Shown: positions 47,454 to 56,596, counted from the first letter of the stretch. The stretch is 64,000 nucleotides of DNA from Nostoc sp. HK-01 (GCA_003990705.1 AP018318.1:2731501-2795500); one strand, 5' to 3'. The notes: generated by a model from the letters alone, not told the origin. Program-made: numbers and translations.

Positions 47454-47936
47454 ATGGCAACGCAGAAAAAACCCGATCTGAGCGATCCTACGTTAAGAGC
47501 TAAACTTGCCAAGGGTATGGGTCACAACTACTATGGTGAACCCGCTTGGCCTAATGACCTACTTTATATATTCCCAGTTGTGATCATGGGATCTTTTGCT
47601 TGTATTGTGGCTCTAGCTGTGCTAGATCCAGCAATGACAGGTGAACCAGCAGATCCTTTTGCTACACCACTGGAAATTCTGCCAGAGTGGTACTTGTACC
47701 CTGTATTCCAAATTTTGCGATCGCTTCCTAACAAATTGTTGGGAGTTTTAGCAATGGCTTCCGTACCCTTGGGGCTAATTCTCGTTCCCTTCATTGAGAA
47801 CGTGAATAAGTTCCAAAACCCCTTCCGTCGCCCAGTTGCAACTACAGTATTTCTGTTTGGAACTCTCGTAACTTTGTGGTTGGGTATCGGTGCTGCTTTA
47901 CCTTTAGACAAATCCTTGACCTTGGGACTTTTCTAA
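47454..47936 (+). CDS. petD: Cytochrome b6f complex subunit IV
   Basis: A 160-residue three-helix subunit. The quinol-oxidation-site motif PEWY is at 77-80, as in all subunit IV proteins, and the N-terminus [20 protein letters not shown] is typical. With cytochrome b6 it forms the equivalent of mitochondrial cytochrome b. The start has a clear AGGAG site twelve bases upstream. A long imperfect palindrome begins 25 bases after the stop. Confidence 0.98.
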   Translation: MATQKKPDLSDPTLRAKLAKGMGHNYYGEPAWPNDLLYIFPVVIMGSFACIVALAVLDPAMTGEPADPFATPLEILPEWYLYPVFQILRSLPNKLLGVLAMASVPLGLILVPFIENVNKFQNPFRRPVATTVFLFGTLVTLWLGIGAALPLDKSLTLGLF

Positions 47937-47961
47937 ATTAGATTAGTTACCGAAAAGTGCT

Positions 47962-48063
47962 TTGACGCTTGTAAGTTTCAGTAGCATGTAAAAGGGTATG
48001 GGTGGTAGTTAAAACCACTCATACTCCCCAAAATATGCTAATGAAACAGTCAACAAGCGTCAA
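47962..48063. repeat. 102-base imperfect palindrome behind petD
   Basis: Three nested arm pairs match: 47962-47972 with 48053-48063 (11 of 11), 47976-47987 with 48035-48046 (11 of 12), and about 47995-48006 with 48014-48025 (most positions). The loop is about 8 bases. As RNA it would be a long rod at the 3' end of the petBD message. It may also be a mobile palindromic element. Confidence 0.65.
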
Positions 48064-48231
48064 TTTTAGTAATCCAGGTAGCATCTGAGATTTTTAGTTT
48101 TGGGTCTAAACAATAGCCAAAGTGTTGAGGAGATTTAACTCTGTCCCCTAACATCACAGCTATACCAAAATTCAAAGTCTCTATAATTCAACTTGTAAAA
48201 ACATTTTTATTGAATAATCAAGTCACGGTCA

Positions 48232-48666
48232 ATGCTGAGAATGGTGGAGCGAGACCATCTGACTGTCAGGAGCGAGCTTCCGCTCTTAAATAAAGTTCAA
48301 CAATGGTTTGAACAATTTTGTCTGCAATATTTATTTCAACGTGGTTGGTCAGACAACCAACTCTATCGACTCAATTTAGCATTAGCAGAGGGCTTTACCA
48401 ACGCAGTTCGCCACGCTCATGAGGCTTTACCGCCGGAAACAACTATAGATATTGAAGTTAGTCTATGGGTTGACCGAATGGAAATTAGAATTTGGGATCA
48501 TGGCCAACCTTTTAATCCTGATGCGATCGCCGAGCCAAAACCTGGTACTCCCCAAGAAGGAGGTTATGGATGGTTTCTATTGAGGCGTTTAACTGATCGG
48601 GTGGTTTATGAACGTAGTCCAGATGAGAGAAATTGTCTGTTAATTATCGAGTACAGTCACCAATAA
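48232..48666 (+). CDS. Anti-sigma factor/RsbW-like ATP-binding protein
   Basis: A 144-residue GHKL-fold kinase domain: N box NLALAEGFTNAVRHAH (about 48-63), G1 box IRIWDHGQPFNPDA (about 84-97) and G2 box GGYGWFLLRRLTDRVVY (about 108-124). Single-domain proteins of this kind (RsbW/SpoIIAB-like) bind sigma factors or phosphorylate STAS anti-anti-sigma proteins. No STAS or sigma gene is beside it here. Two ATG codons nine bases apart compete as start; the first is listed. Confidence 0.85.
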   Translation: MLRMVERDHLTVRSELPLLNKVQQWFEQFCLQYLFQRGWSDNQLYRLNLALAEGFTNAVRHAHEALPPETTIDIEVSLWVDRMEIRIWDHGQPFNPDAIAEPKPGTPQEGGYGWFLLRRLTDRVVYERSPDERNCLLIIEYSHQ

Positions 48667-48950
48667 ATTGCCCGAAAAGACAAGGGAATTGCTCACTACA
48701 GCAGAATTCAGGCTGCGCTGTGATCGTCAGCCGAACGGAGCCAGGAGTCAGAATCCAGAAGTAAAACAGCCTTGATGTCTGGCTTTTAGTAACTGGAAAT
48801 CCGCTTTCAGTAACAATTTGTGTATAAAAAAAATACTTCAGTTGAGTAAAGTCAGCATACGATTGAGGTGAGGCTTTTGCTAAGATTTGGCAGCAGCATA
48901 GAGATTACTCAGGCTGTGAAAGAGTGAAACTTATCTAAATAAAAACGTAA
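48667..48950. other. Intergenic, 284 bases, repeat-like fragments
   Basis: It contains GCTGCGCTGTGATCGTCAGCCGAACGG-type and GGAGTCAGAATCCAGAAG-type fragments of a kind common as dispersed junk in Nostoc-like genomes. No gene seen. Confidence 0.4.
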
Positions 48951-50117
48951 ATGCTGACTGATGTAATGGGAGAAAACCCGAAAGCTAGTAAAAAAGTTAA
49001 CGAAACTCCTCACCATGTCTTCGTTTTTATAGAAATTTTTGCCTGTGAAGGTGGAATTCAATCTTATGTAAAAGATATTTTTCAGGCTTATGGGGAATTG
49101 AACGCTGGGTATAAGACAGATGTATTTGTACTGCGGGATAGCTCTGACTGCTCAAATCCTTTTGAGTCTGATAGTTTAAAGTTTCATTATTTTAAAAATC
49201 AATCTCCACAAATAGGCAGAATTGCTCTGGCTGGGGCTTTGTTAAAGTTTCTCTTACAAAAACGCCCCCAACATATTTTTTGTGGTCATATTAAACTTGC
49301 CGTATTAATCCAAACTCTTTGTCAGCCGTTGGGTATTCCCTACACAGTCCTCACCTACGGTAAAGAAGTTTGGGAACCTTTGAAAAGTCAAGAACGCCGC
49401 GCCCTCGCCGCCGCCAGCGAAATTTGGACAATCAGCCGCTACAGCCGCGATCGCGCTTGTGCGGCGAATGGAATTGACCCCAAAAAAGTGAAAATGCTGC
49501 CTTGTGCAATTGATGGTGATAAATTTACCCCTGGGGCAAAACTACCAGAATTAGTAAAAAAGTATGGCTTAACAGGTGCTAAAGTCTTGATGACAGTAGC
49601 ACGCCTGTGGTCGGGAGATATTTACAAAGGTGTTGATGTCACAATTCGGGCGCTACCTACAATCGCTCAGGTTTTCCCTGAAGTCAAATATTTGGTGATT
49701 GGTCGTGGTGATGATCAACCTCGATTAGCCCAGTTGGCGAAAGATTTGGATGTCAGCGATCGCGTTGTGTTTGCTGGTTTTGTTCCTACAGAAGATTTAA
49801 TCGCCCATTACCGTCTAGCAGATGCTTACATCATGCCTTCTCAAGAAGGTTTTGGGATTGTTTATTTAGAAGCAATGGTTTGTGGTATCCCAGTTTTATC
49901 TGGTGATGCGGACGGTTCTGCTGACCCCTTACAAGATGGTAAGCTAGGCTGGCGAGTTCCACACCGCGATGCTGATGCTGTTGCCGCAGCCTGCATAGAA
50001 ATTCTGCACAAGCACGACCAACGCTGTGATGGAAAGTGGTTGCGAGAACAGGCGATCGCTCATTTCGGTATAGCAGCTTTTAGACAGCAGCTATTGGCTT
50101 TAGTTAAAGGTCAATAG
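48951..50117 (+). CDS. Glycosyltransferase family 4 protein
   Basis: A 388-residue GT-B glycosyltransferase. The N-terminal half has the GGIQSYVKDIFQAY acceptor-side motif (about 36-49). The C-terminal half has VARLWSGDIYKGVDVTIRAL (about 211-230) and the nucleotide-sugar motif PSQEGFGIVYLEAMVCGIPV (about 298-317) with the E-x7-E pair. It transfers a sugar from a nucleotide donor to a glycan or lipid; specificity is unknown. No other polysaccharide gene is adjacent. ATG start; an alternative ATG lies 15 bases downstream. Confidence 0.9.
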   Translation: MLTDVMGENPKASKKVNETPHHVFVFIEIFACEGGIQSYVKDIFQAYGELNAGYKTDVFVLRDSSDCSNPFESDSLKFHYFKNQSPQIGRIALAGALLKFLLQKRPQHIFCGHIKLAVLIQTLCQPLGIPYTVLTYGKEVWEPLKSQERRALAAASEIWTISRYSRDRACAANGIDPKKVKMLPCAIDGDKFTPGAKLPELVKKYGLTGAKVLMTVARLWSGDIYKGVDVTIRALPTIAQVFPEVKYLVIGRGDDQPRLAQLAKDLDVSDRVVFAGFVPTEDLIAHYRLADAYIMPSQEGFGIVYLEAMVCGIPVLSGDADGSADPLQDGKLGWRVPHRDADAVAAACIEILHKHDQRCDGKWLREQAIAHFGIAAFRQQLLALVKGQ

Positions 50118-50209
50118 TCAAAACATATTTACAAATGACGAATGACAAATGACCATTGACTGCCTCTAAACTCGCTATCCTAGAAAGAGAGCAAGACAGT
50201 AATTAAAAA

Positions 50210-50581
50210 ATGAGCTTTAACAATTCTCAATTGAATCTGGTAAATCTCCGCCCTTTGCTCACTTTATTAGCAGTTATCTGGTTGCTAGGTTCATTGGGCT
50301 TGGGTTGGTTAGTGAAGTCTGTATTTATTCTTTTTGCATTGCTGTCACTAGCACCTGTAGTTGCGTTCTTTGGGTTTCGCTGGTGGCTGCAACGTAACTT
50401 AGTGGTTGACAAGTGTCCTGTTTGCGCCTATGAATTTACTGGTTTAAATAATAGCCAATTACAATGCCCTAATTGTGGAGAACAGCTATCAGTTCAGAAA
50501 GGTCACTTCCAGCGCTTTGCTTCAGAAGGCACAATTGATGTGACTGCGGTGGAAGTACAAGCTAAATCATTAGAAGATTAA
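50210..50581 (+). CDS. Small membrane protein with a zinc ribbon
   Basis: A 123-residue protein with two close membrane helices (about 14-34 and 37-58) followed by a soluble zinc-ribbon pattern, CPVC (69-72) and CPNC (86-89). The C-terminal 30 residues are polar. The family is not recognised. It follows the glycosyltransferase gene by 92 bases across an ATGAC-rich repeat. Its stop codon is immediately followed by a MITE. Confidence 0.7.
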   Translation: MSFNNSQLNLVNLRPLLTLLAVIWLLGSLGLGWLVKSVFILFALLSLAPVVAFFGFRWWLQRNLVVDKCPVCAYEFTGLNNSQLQCPNCGEQLSVQKGHFQRFASEGTIDVTAVEVQAKSLED

Positions 50582-50582
50582 C

Positions 50583-50710
50583 AGGACTTACGCAAAAATA
50601 ACGTAACTTCGTCATTACGACCGATAGGGAAGTAATCTCCCCTAATGCTGAGATTGCTTCCCTACACTTCGTTCCGGTCGCAATGACATTATCAGCGTTG
50701 CGTAAGTTCT
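50583..50710. mobile_element. MITE with 13-base terminal inverted repeats and internal palindrome
   Basis: AGGACTTACGCAA (50583-50595) is inverted at 50698-50710 with one mismatch. Inside, GTCATTACGACCG and GGGAAGTAATCTC are mirrored by CGGTCGCAATGAC and GAGATTGCTTCCC, so the whole 128 bases can fold into one hairpin. It has no coding capacity and starts two bases after the upstream stop codon. Confidence 0.8.
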
Positions 50711-50807
50711 AATTAATACAAAAGTATTTAGGAGTCAGGATTCAGAATGAGATTCTCGATGACTGGCGGATGAATAGAATTTAACTTTGGAAGAGATTAC
50801 TTAATGA

Positions 50808-50839
50808 TTAGAGGTTAGCACTTGATTGCTAACCTCTAA
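50808..50839. terminator. Strong hairpin
   Basis: A 13-base-pair perfect stem, TTAGAGGTTAGCA (50808-50820) with TGCTAACCTCTAA (50827-50839), and a 6-base loop. It lies between converging genes. Confidence 0.55.
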
Positions 50840-50847
50840 TTTAATTT

Positions 50848-50895
50848 ACAGCAGAGTCAAGAGCCTATTTTGATTCTGGCTCCTGGTTCTGCTGT
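50848..50895 (-). terminator. Terminator-like hairpin after the DsbA-like gene
   Basis: ACAGCAGAGTCAAGAGCC (50848-50865) pairs with 50878-50895, 15 of 18 positions. It starts 12 bases after the stop of the DsbA-like gene and is followed on the minus strand by AT-rich DNA. Confidence 0.55.
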
Positions 50896-50906
50896 AGTTA
50901 ATGGGT

Positions 50907-51653
50907 TTAACTGGCCTTAGCCAACCTACCTTCAATCTCTGATGCTTGTACGGCACCAGTGTAATCACCAGTATTGATCACTAAGAAAGGCGTACCAGAG
51001 ATACCTAAGTCATTGGCTAGTTGGAGGTCTTTTTCAACTGCTGTCTTCGCCAGCTTGCGATCGCTCTCAAATTTCGCTAAATTGAGATTCAATTTTTTAG
51101 CAATATCCACATACAAAGTTTCACCTAGTTGCTTTTGATTTTCAAACAAAGCATCATGGTATTCCCAGAACTTACCCTGTTGTTTCGCCGCCCAAGCTGC
51201 TTGCGCTGCTGGTAATGCTTCTGCATGAACTCCAGTCAAAGGAAAATTTTTATAAACCAATGTCAGATTATCTTTGTGTTTGTCTACTACTGACTTCAGA
51301 GTTTTATGTACCTCAGCACAGTAGGGACATTGAAAATCTGAGAATTCTACTAGCACAGTTTTAGATTTAGCCGCGCCAGTTGTTGGTGAATCCCCAATGA
51401 TATCTTCAGGATTAGTTTTTAAATCATCTAAAAAAGCCTGTTGTACTTTCTGTAATTTCTCTTGCTTGCCCAGTTGATACTCTTGTAGAGCATTGATCAC
51501 GAATTGTGGATTGTTACGGATAATTTCTAAGACTTGCTTTTCGAGTTGGGAATTAACATCGGTAGCTGCTTGTGCAGGTAATGTCCAGCCTAAGACTAGA
51601 CAAAGCAGGCAGACGATAACCCAGGTACGTAAATACTGAAATAATTGTCGCAT
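50907..51653 (-). CDS. DsbA-like thioredoxin-fold exported protein
   Basis: A 248-residue exported protein. The signal peptide has a hydrophobic core (about 10-25) ending PAQA-A. A helical linker region (NPQFVINALQEYQLG) is followed by the thioredoxin-fold DsbA domain with active site CPYC in EFSDFQCPYCAEVHK, and the cis-Pro in GISGTPFLVIN. It likely forms or isomerises disulfides in the periplasm or lumen. The ATG at 51653 is chosen; a GTG 27 bases upstream would spoil the signal peptide. Confidence 0.88.
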   Translation of the reverse strand: MRQLFQYLRTWVIVCLLCLVLGWTLPAQAATDVNSQLEKQVLEIIRNNPQFVINALQEYQLGKQEKLQKVQQAFLDDLKTNPEDIIGDSPTTGAAKSKTVLVEFSDFQCPYCAEVHKTLKSVVDKHKDNLTLVYKNFPLTGVHAEALPAAQAAWAAKQQGKFWEYHDALFENQKQLGETLYVDIAKKLNLNLAKFESDRKLAKTAVEKDLQLANDLGISGTPFLVINTGDYTGAVQASEIEGRLAKAS

Positions 51654-51680
51654 ATCAAAATACTGAAAGTGATCTAGCAC

Positions 51681-52149
51681 TATTTAAGTATTACCTACTG
51701 TATCTAAAGATAAAAAGTAGGGGAATGTAAATATTCCTTGTTGAAATAAGTGAGGATTAAACAGGGTTGCAGCCCGGTGATCTTTCTGGAATAGTTATCT
51801 TGATCTGGATTTTCTACTTAATTAAAAATTAAGGATTACCTATGATGACTTGGATAACTCATCCAATTTTGAATTTTAAATTTTGGATTTTGGATTGAAA
51901 ATCTTGATTTCTAAACTATTTCATAAGTTTGCAACAAGACTACTTATCGGATGTCGGTATCAGTTGATATTTTGGGGATAATTTTCCAGGAACTAGCAAT
52001 ATAGTTGTGCTACTCCATTACTGCTTGATTTGATTGAAGTTGTCGCATCCTGTCACTTTATTACTCATAAAAAGTCTATAATGCCGTGTGACACGGCATC
52101 ATAGGGATGAATACGTGCATGAACATTTAGCAAGAACTAGAGTGAATTT
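51681..52149. other. Divergent gap before trpS, 469 bases
   Basis: It contains an AATTTTGAATTTTAAATTTTGGATT-type tract near 51870-51897, typical of simple cyanobacterial repeats, and the palindrome at 52081. No gene seen. Confidence 0.45.
52077..52099 (+). promoter_or_regulatory. TATAAT box overlapping a 9-1-9 palindrome before trpS
   Basis: TATAAT at 52077-52082 runs into the perfect palindrome ATGCCGTGT-G-ACACGGCAT (52081-52099). The trpS start is 51 bases downstream. As DNA this looks like an operator on a -10 box; as RNA it would be a hairpin at the very start of the message. Confidence 0.45.
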
Positions 52150-53157
52150 ATGGGTAAGCAGCGTGTGCTGTCAGGAGTTCAACCAACTGGTAATTTGCAC
52201 TTAGGTAACTACTTAGGTGCAATTCGCAACTGGGTAGAAATCCAAGACCAGTATGACAATTTCTTTTGTGTAGTAGATTTACACGCGATTACTGTACCGC
52301 ATAATCCAGCGTCTTTAGCTGCTGATACTTACACCATCGCAGCACTTTACCTGGCCTGTGGGATTGATTTAAACCACTCCAGTATCTTTGTCCAATCCCA
52401 CGTTTCCGCACACAGTGAACTTGCTTGGCTGCTTAACTGCATCACTCCCTTAAACTGGCTGCAAGATATGATTCAGTTTAAGGAAAAGGCTGTTAAACAA
52501 GGAGAAAACGTGAGTACAGGTTTGTTAATCTATCCTGTACTGATGGCAGCAGATATTTTGCTTTATCAAGCTGATAAAGTACCTGTGGGTGAAGACCAAA
52601 AGCAACATATTGAACTGACACGAGATATTGTCAACAGATTCAATCACCAATTTGCTAAGGATCAACCAGTATTGAAGTTACCAGACCCGTTGATTAGGAA
52701 AGACGGCGCAAGGGTGATGAGCTTGACAGATGGGACGCGGAAAATGTCCAAGTCTGACCCATCAGAGTTAAGTCGCATTAATGTGTTAGATCCACCAGAG
52801 CAGATTGCCAATAAAATTAAACGGTGCAAAACTGATCCTGTAAGGGGGTTAACTTTTGATGACCCAGAACGCCCAGAGTGTAATAACTTGTTAACGTTGT
52901 ATATGCTGCTGTCTGGTCAGACCAAAGAAGTAGTAGCTGCGGAATGCCAAGATATGGGTTGGGGACAATTCAAGCCGTTATTGACAGAAACAACAATTAA
53001 TGCGTTAAAACCAATCCAAGAAAAATATCAGGCAATTATGGATGACAAGAGTTATCTGGAGTCTGTATTGCGTGATGGACGGGAAAAAGCGCAAGCGATC
53101 GCAAATCAAACTTTAACGCAAGTAAAATTGGCTTTGGGCTACTCATTGCCTTTGTAG
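52150..53157 (+). CDS. trpS: Tryptophanyl-tRNA synthetase
   Basis: A 335-residue class I synthetase. The HIGH-equivalent motif is in PTGNLHLGNYLGA (about 12-24) and KMSKS is at about 198-202. GVQPTGNLHLG and VGEDQKQHIELTRDI are diagnostic of TrpRS. It charges tRNA-Trp in the cytosol. The length is usual for bacteria. A palindrome lies over its apparent promoter. The MetF-like gene follows 49 bases later on the same strand and may be co-transcribed. Confidence 0.97.
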   Translation: MGKQRVLSGVQPTGNLHLGNYLGAIRNWVEIQDQYDNFFCVVDLHAITVPHNPASLAADTYTIAALYLACGIDLNHSSIFVQSHVSAHSELAWLLNCITPLNWLQDMIQFKEKAVKQGENVSTGLLIYPVLMAADILLYQADKVPVGEDQKQHIELTRDIVNRFNHQFAKDQPVLKLPDPLIRKDGARVMSLTDGTRKMSKSDPSELSRINVLDPPEQIANKIKRCKTDPVRGLTFDDPERPECNNLLTLYMLLSGQTKEVVAAECQDMGWGQFKPLLTETTINALKPIQEKYQAIMDDKSYLESVLRDGREKAQAIANQTLTQVKLALGYSLPL

Positions 53158-53206
53158 ACGCTTAGAGGTGTGATTCGTTATACCCTGGAAGAATCCCAGA
53201 CTATTA

Positions 53207-54139
53207 ATGTGTATGTATCACACCCATAGCCCTACTGTGAGTTTATTTCAGAAAGCTGCCCAAGCAGGTGAATTTCTAGTCACGGCTGAGGTAGCACCCC
53301 CAAAAGGGGGAAATCCGGCTCATACAATTGAAATGGCGGCGACTCTTAAGGGGAGAGTTCATGCTGTCAATATTACCGATGGTAGCCGCGCTGTGTTGCG
53401 GATGTCGTCGCTGGTGGCTTCAGCGATTTTATTACAAAACGGCATCGAGCCAGTTTGTCAGATGGCTTGCCGCGATCGCAACCGTATAGCCTTACAAGCC
53501 GACCTCATGGGCGCTCATGCTTTGGGTATTCGGAATATCTTAGCTTTAACAGGCGACCCAGTAAAAGCAGGCGATCACCCTGATGCAAAAAGCGTATTTG
53601 ATTTAGAATCTGTGCGACTGCTGCAACTAATTCAAAAAATGAATCAAGGTGTTGATTGCAACGATAAACCCTTGACCGATGGCGCAACAGATTTATTTGT
53701 CGGTGCAGCCGTAGACCCCCAATGTGGTAGTTGGTCTGGTTTGCAAAGCCGATTTGAACGCAAAGTTGCAGCCGGAGCGCAATTTTTTCAAAGTCAATTA
53801 ATCACTGATTTTGAAAGACTAGAAAAATTCATGGATAAGATAGCTTCTGTCCATAACAAACCAATTTTGGCAGGAATTTTTCTGTTGAAATCTGCTAAAA
53901 ATGCCCAATTTATTAATAGGTGCGTTCCGGGTGTAAATATACCTGAACATATTATTGATAGATTAGCCAAAGCCAAAGACCCACTAGAAGAAGGTGTCAA
54001 AATTGCCGCTGAACAAGTACAAATAGCAAGGCAATTATGTCATGGTGTCCATATTATGGCAGTCAAGCGGGAAGATTTGATTCCCAAAATTTTGGATTTG
54101 GCTGGAGTTGCACCAGTTAATCAGGTGTTGGTGAAGTAG
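53207..54139 (+). CDS. Methylenetetrahydrofolate reductase-like protein
   Basis: A 310-residue TIM-barrel protein of the MetF family: FLVTAEVAPPKGGNP at the N-terminus, AVNITDGSRAVLRM, PVCQMACRDRNRIALQADL with the conserved Cys-Arg-Asp-Arg, NILALTGDPVKAGDHP, and a barrel-closing GVHIMAVKRED. It resembles the short cyanobacterial and archaeal type that differs from classical NADH-using MetF. It should reduce methylene-THF to methyl-THF for methionine synthesis; the electron donor is uncertain. A terminator follows. Confidence 0.88.
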   Translation: MCMYHTHSPTVSLFQKAAQAGEFLVTAEVAPPKGGNPAHTIEMAATLKGRVHAVNITDGSRAVLRMSSLVASAILLQNGIEPVCQMACRDRNRIALQADLMGAHALGIRNILALTGDPVKAGDHPDAKSVFDLESVRLLQLIQKMNQGVDCNDKPLTDGATDLFVGAAVDPQCGSWSGLQSRFERKVAAGAQFFQSQLITDFERLEKFMDKIASVHNKPILAGIFLLKSAKNAQFINRCVPGVNIPEHIIDRLAKAKDPLEEGVKIAAEQVQIARQLCHGVHIMAVKREDLIPKILDLAGVAPVNQVLVK

Positions 54140-54169
54140 GTTAAAAGAGGCGAGCGCATTTTCTCTGAG

Positions 54170-54198
54170 AGCAGCTGGTTAATTGCAGCTGCTTTTTT
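54170..54198 (+). terminator. Rho-independent terminator after the MetF-like gene
   Basis: AGCAGCT (54170-54176) pairs with AGCTGCT (54187-54193) and is followed by six T. It separates housekeeping genes from the three-gene cassette. Confidence 0.75.
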
Positions 54199-54353
54199 AT
54201 TTATTGAGTATGGCTGCATTAGTTTAGATTGATCACATCTCCTAACCTTGTAAAAGATTATGATTAAGAAAGGTTATTTAAGTAAACTATGCTTTCATCA
54301 TGAGCTAGTATCTTTAAGGATTAGGCGAAAGGGAGATAATAAGGAGTAATATC

Positions 54354-55487
54354 ATGTCTAACCCAAATAATATTAATTTAGATTTGTTAGAGGAAGAAAA
54401 TGAAATAGAACAGAATGAAATTGAGACAGAAGAAGAATTTAATAATGAACCGTTTGACCCTAATCTTATTAGAGTTGAGACTCGCCCAATGACTATTGAT
54501 TTAGTATTGAAACGAATTAGATTTAATGAGATTGACTTAGCCCCTAAGTTTCAGCGACAAGATGATATTTGGACACCTATTGCTGAAAGCAGGCTCATTG
54601 AATCTATCTTAATTCGTATACCACTACCTGCATTTTATATGGATGCTACTAATGAAAATAAATGGTTAGTTATAGATGGAAAGCAAAGATTAAGTACGCT
54701 AAAAAAATTTGCTCTTGATAAAACACTTGTATTAAAAAAGCTAGAATTTCTCACAGATTTTAACGATAAAAAATATGATGAATTACCTCGTAATTACCAG
54801 CGCCGTATAGAAGAAACATATATCACGGTCTATTTAATTGATAAAGGAACTCCTCCTGAAGTTAAATATAATATTTTCAGGAGAATTAATACTGGTGGAG
54901 TTCCTCTTTCACCTCAAGAACTTCGTCATGCCGCCAATCCGGGTCAAGCTACAGAATTTTTAGATAAACTTGCTAAATCTGAATTTAAAACAATCACTAA
55001 GATTAGTAAAAAGCGGCAAAAACGTATGGATGACCATGAATTTGTTCTAGGTTTTATAGCTTTTTATTTAATGCCTTATGAAACATATTCAATTAAATAC
55101 GGTAGAGACTACTTTTTAAATGAAGCTATGAGGAAACTTAATAAAATGACTCAAGATCAACTTTTTGAAATTGAGAACAGATTTAACTTTGCGATTATGA
55201 CAGCTTATTCTATATTTGGTGAATATGCGTTTAGAAAAATTCTTAATAATAATCCTAAAATGCAACCTCTTAATAAATCTTTGTTTGAGACTTGGTCAGT
55301 TACTTTTAGTAAATTAAATAAGCATGATGCTGAATTATTGAAACAACGAAAAGAGCAATTGATTAATGAGTTTGTCAGATATATTGAACAAGACGAGGAG
55401 TTTGTTAAGTCTATATCCCAAGCTGCTGATAAAGTTAATTATAGATTTCAGACAATAGAGAGAATTGTTAGAGAAGCACTATTATGA
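54354..55487 (+). CDS. DUF262 (ParB/Srx-fold, GmrSD/SspE N-terminal-like) protein
   Basis: A 377-residue protein. After an acidic, Glu/Asn-rich leader (1-45), the DUF262 domain shows the family motifs APKFQRQDDIW (about 62-72), WLVIDGKQRLSTLKKF (about 103-118) and FRRINTGGVPLSPQELRHA (about 177-195). In defence proteins such as GmrS, DndB and SspE this domain hydrolyses nucleotides or senses modified DNA. The C-terminal 180 residues are helical with no HNH (DUF1524) motif. The start has an ideal AGGAG nine bases upstream. Its stop overlaps the next start (ATGA), so the genes are translationally coupled. Marked AT-richness compared with its neighbours suggests transfer. Confidence 0.88.
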   Translation: MSNPNNINLDLLEEENEIEQNEIETEEEFNNEPFDPNLIRVETRPMTIDLVLKRIRFNEIDLAPKFQRQDDIWTPIAESRLIESILIRIPLPAFYMDATNENKWLVIDGKQRLSTLKKFALDKTLVLKKLEFLTDFNDKKYDELPRNYQRRIEETYITVYLIDKGTPPEVKYNIFRRINTGGVPLSPQELRHAANPGQATEFLDKLAKSEFKTITKISKKRQKRMDDHEFVLGFIAFYLMPYETYSIKYGRDYFLNEAMRKLNKMTQDQLFEIENRFNFAIMTAYSIFGEYAFRKILNNNPKMQPLNKSLFETWSVTFSKLNKHDAELLKQRKEQLINEFVRYIEQDEEFVKSISQAADKVNYRFQTIERIVREALL

Positions 55488-56593
55488 TTGGTTTACTGCA
55501 ATTGAGAAATTTCAAACCTTTTGAGCAACAGTCAATTAATTTCAAAACTCTAACCTTGCTTGCTGGACTTAACAGTACTGGTAAATCTTCTGTTATTCAG
55601 TCGCTTTTGCTACTCCGTCAATCTTATCAACAAGATTTATTACCCTCTATCGGTTTAGCTCTAAATGGTGATTTAGTTTGCATAGGTACGGCTCAAGATG
55701 CTTTGTTTGAGTCAGCAAAAGAAGACTCAATTGGTTTTGAAGCCTTTTGGAGAAATGGAGAAAAAGGCAAATGGCTTTTTGACTATAACAAAGAAGCAGA
55801 TGTTCTCACTCTTGCGTCACCAGCAACATCTTCTAATATATATGAATTAAGCCTTTTTAGTGATAAGTTTCATTACTTACAAGCAGAACGTATTGGCCCT
55901 AGAACATATTCCGATATATCTGATTTCCAAGTAAGGCAGCATCAACAACTGGGAACTAAAGGACAGTATACTGTGCATTTTATCTCTGTTTATAGAGACA
56001 AAAATATTCCCAATCCCAAACTTAGTCATCCTAAAGCTATCTCCTTAAATCTTATAGATCAAGTAGAAGCATGGATGGGAGAAGTTAGCCCAGGAACACG
56101 ACTGCAAATAAAATCTAATCCAGATATGGATTTGGTAAGCGTTCAGTACTCCTACGGTTTGAGTAAAGCTCACCGTGCAACTAATGTTGGTTTTGGTATC
56201 TCTTATACTTTGCCGATCATTGTGGCAGTACTTGCTTCTGAGCCTGATACACTAATTGTAGTTGAAAACCCAGAGGCTCATCTTCATCCCAGAGGACAAG
56301 CCAAAATGGGAGAATTACTAGCACTTGCAGCGAGTTGTGGTGTTCAAGTGATTATAGAAACTCATAGCGATCATGTTTTAAATGGAATTCGTCTTGCTGT
56401 TCATGCAGGTAAGCTTAAGCCAGAGGATGTTCAATTCAACTATTTTCAACGGCAGGAACAAGAAGGGCAATTCTTCACAACAGTAGTATCACCGTGCATT
56501 AATCGCAGTGGAAGAATTGACAAATGGCCAGATGGATTCTTTGATGAATGGGACAAGAGTTTGGAAGTTTTACTAGAGCCTGTCGGAGAATAA
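55484..56593 (+). CDS. DUF3696-type AAA/ABC-like ATPase
   Basis: A 369-residue ATPase of the OLD/RecF-like branch. Walker A is GLNSTGKSS (28-36), within the LRNFKPFEQQSINF...LLAGLNSTGKSSVIQSLLLLR arrangement. The signature/Walker B region is IVVENPEAHLHPRGQAKMG (about 258-276), with the switch His in IIETHSDHVLNGIR (about 286-299). The C-terminus (GRIDKWPDGFFDEWDKSLEVLL) is the DUF3696 tail. Such ATPases are common in anti-phage systems. It overlaps the DUF262 gene by four bases and is three bases from the third gene. Confidence 0.9.
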   Translation: MIGLLQLRNFKPFEQQSINFKTLTLLAGLNSTGKSSVIQSLLLLRQSYQQDLLPSIGLALNGDLVCIGTAQDALFESAKEDSIGFEAFWRNGEKGKWLFDYNKEADVLTLASPATSSNIYELSLFSDKFHYLQAERIGPRTYSDISDFQVRQHQQLGTKGQYTVHFISVYRDKNIPNPKLSHPKAISLNLIDQVEAWMGEVSPGTRLQIKSNPDMDLVSVQYSYGLSKAHRATNVGFGISYTLPIIVAVLASEPDTLIVVENPEAHLHPRGQAKMGELLALAASCGVQVIIETHSDHVLNGIRLAVHAGKLKPEDVQFNYFQRQEQEGQFFTTVVSPCINRSGRIDKWPDGFFDEWDKSLEVLLEPVGE

Positions 56594-56596
56594 AGG

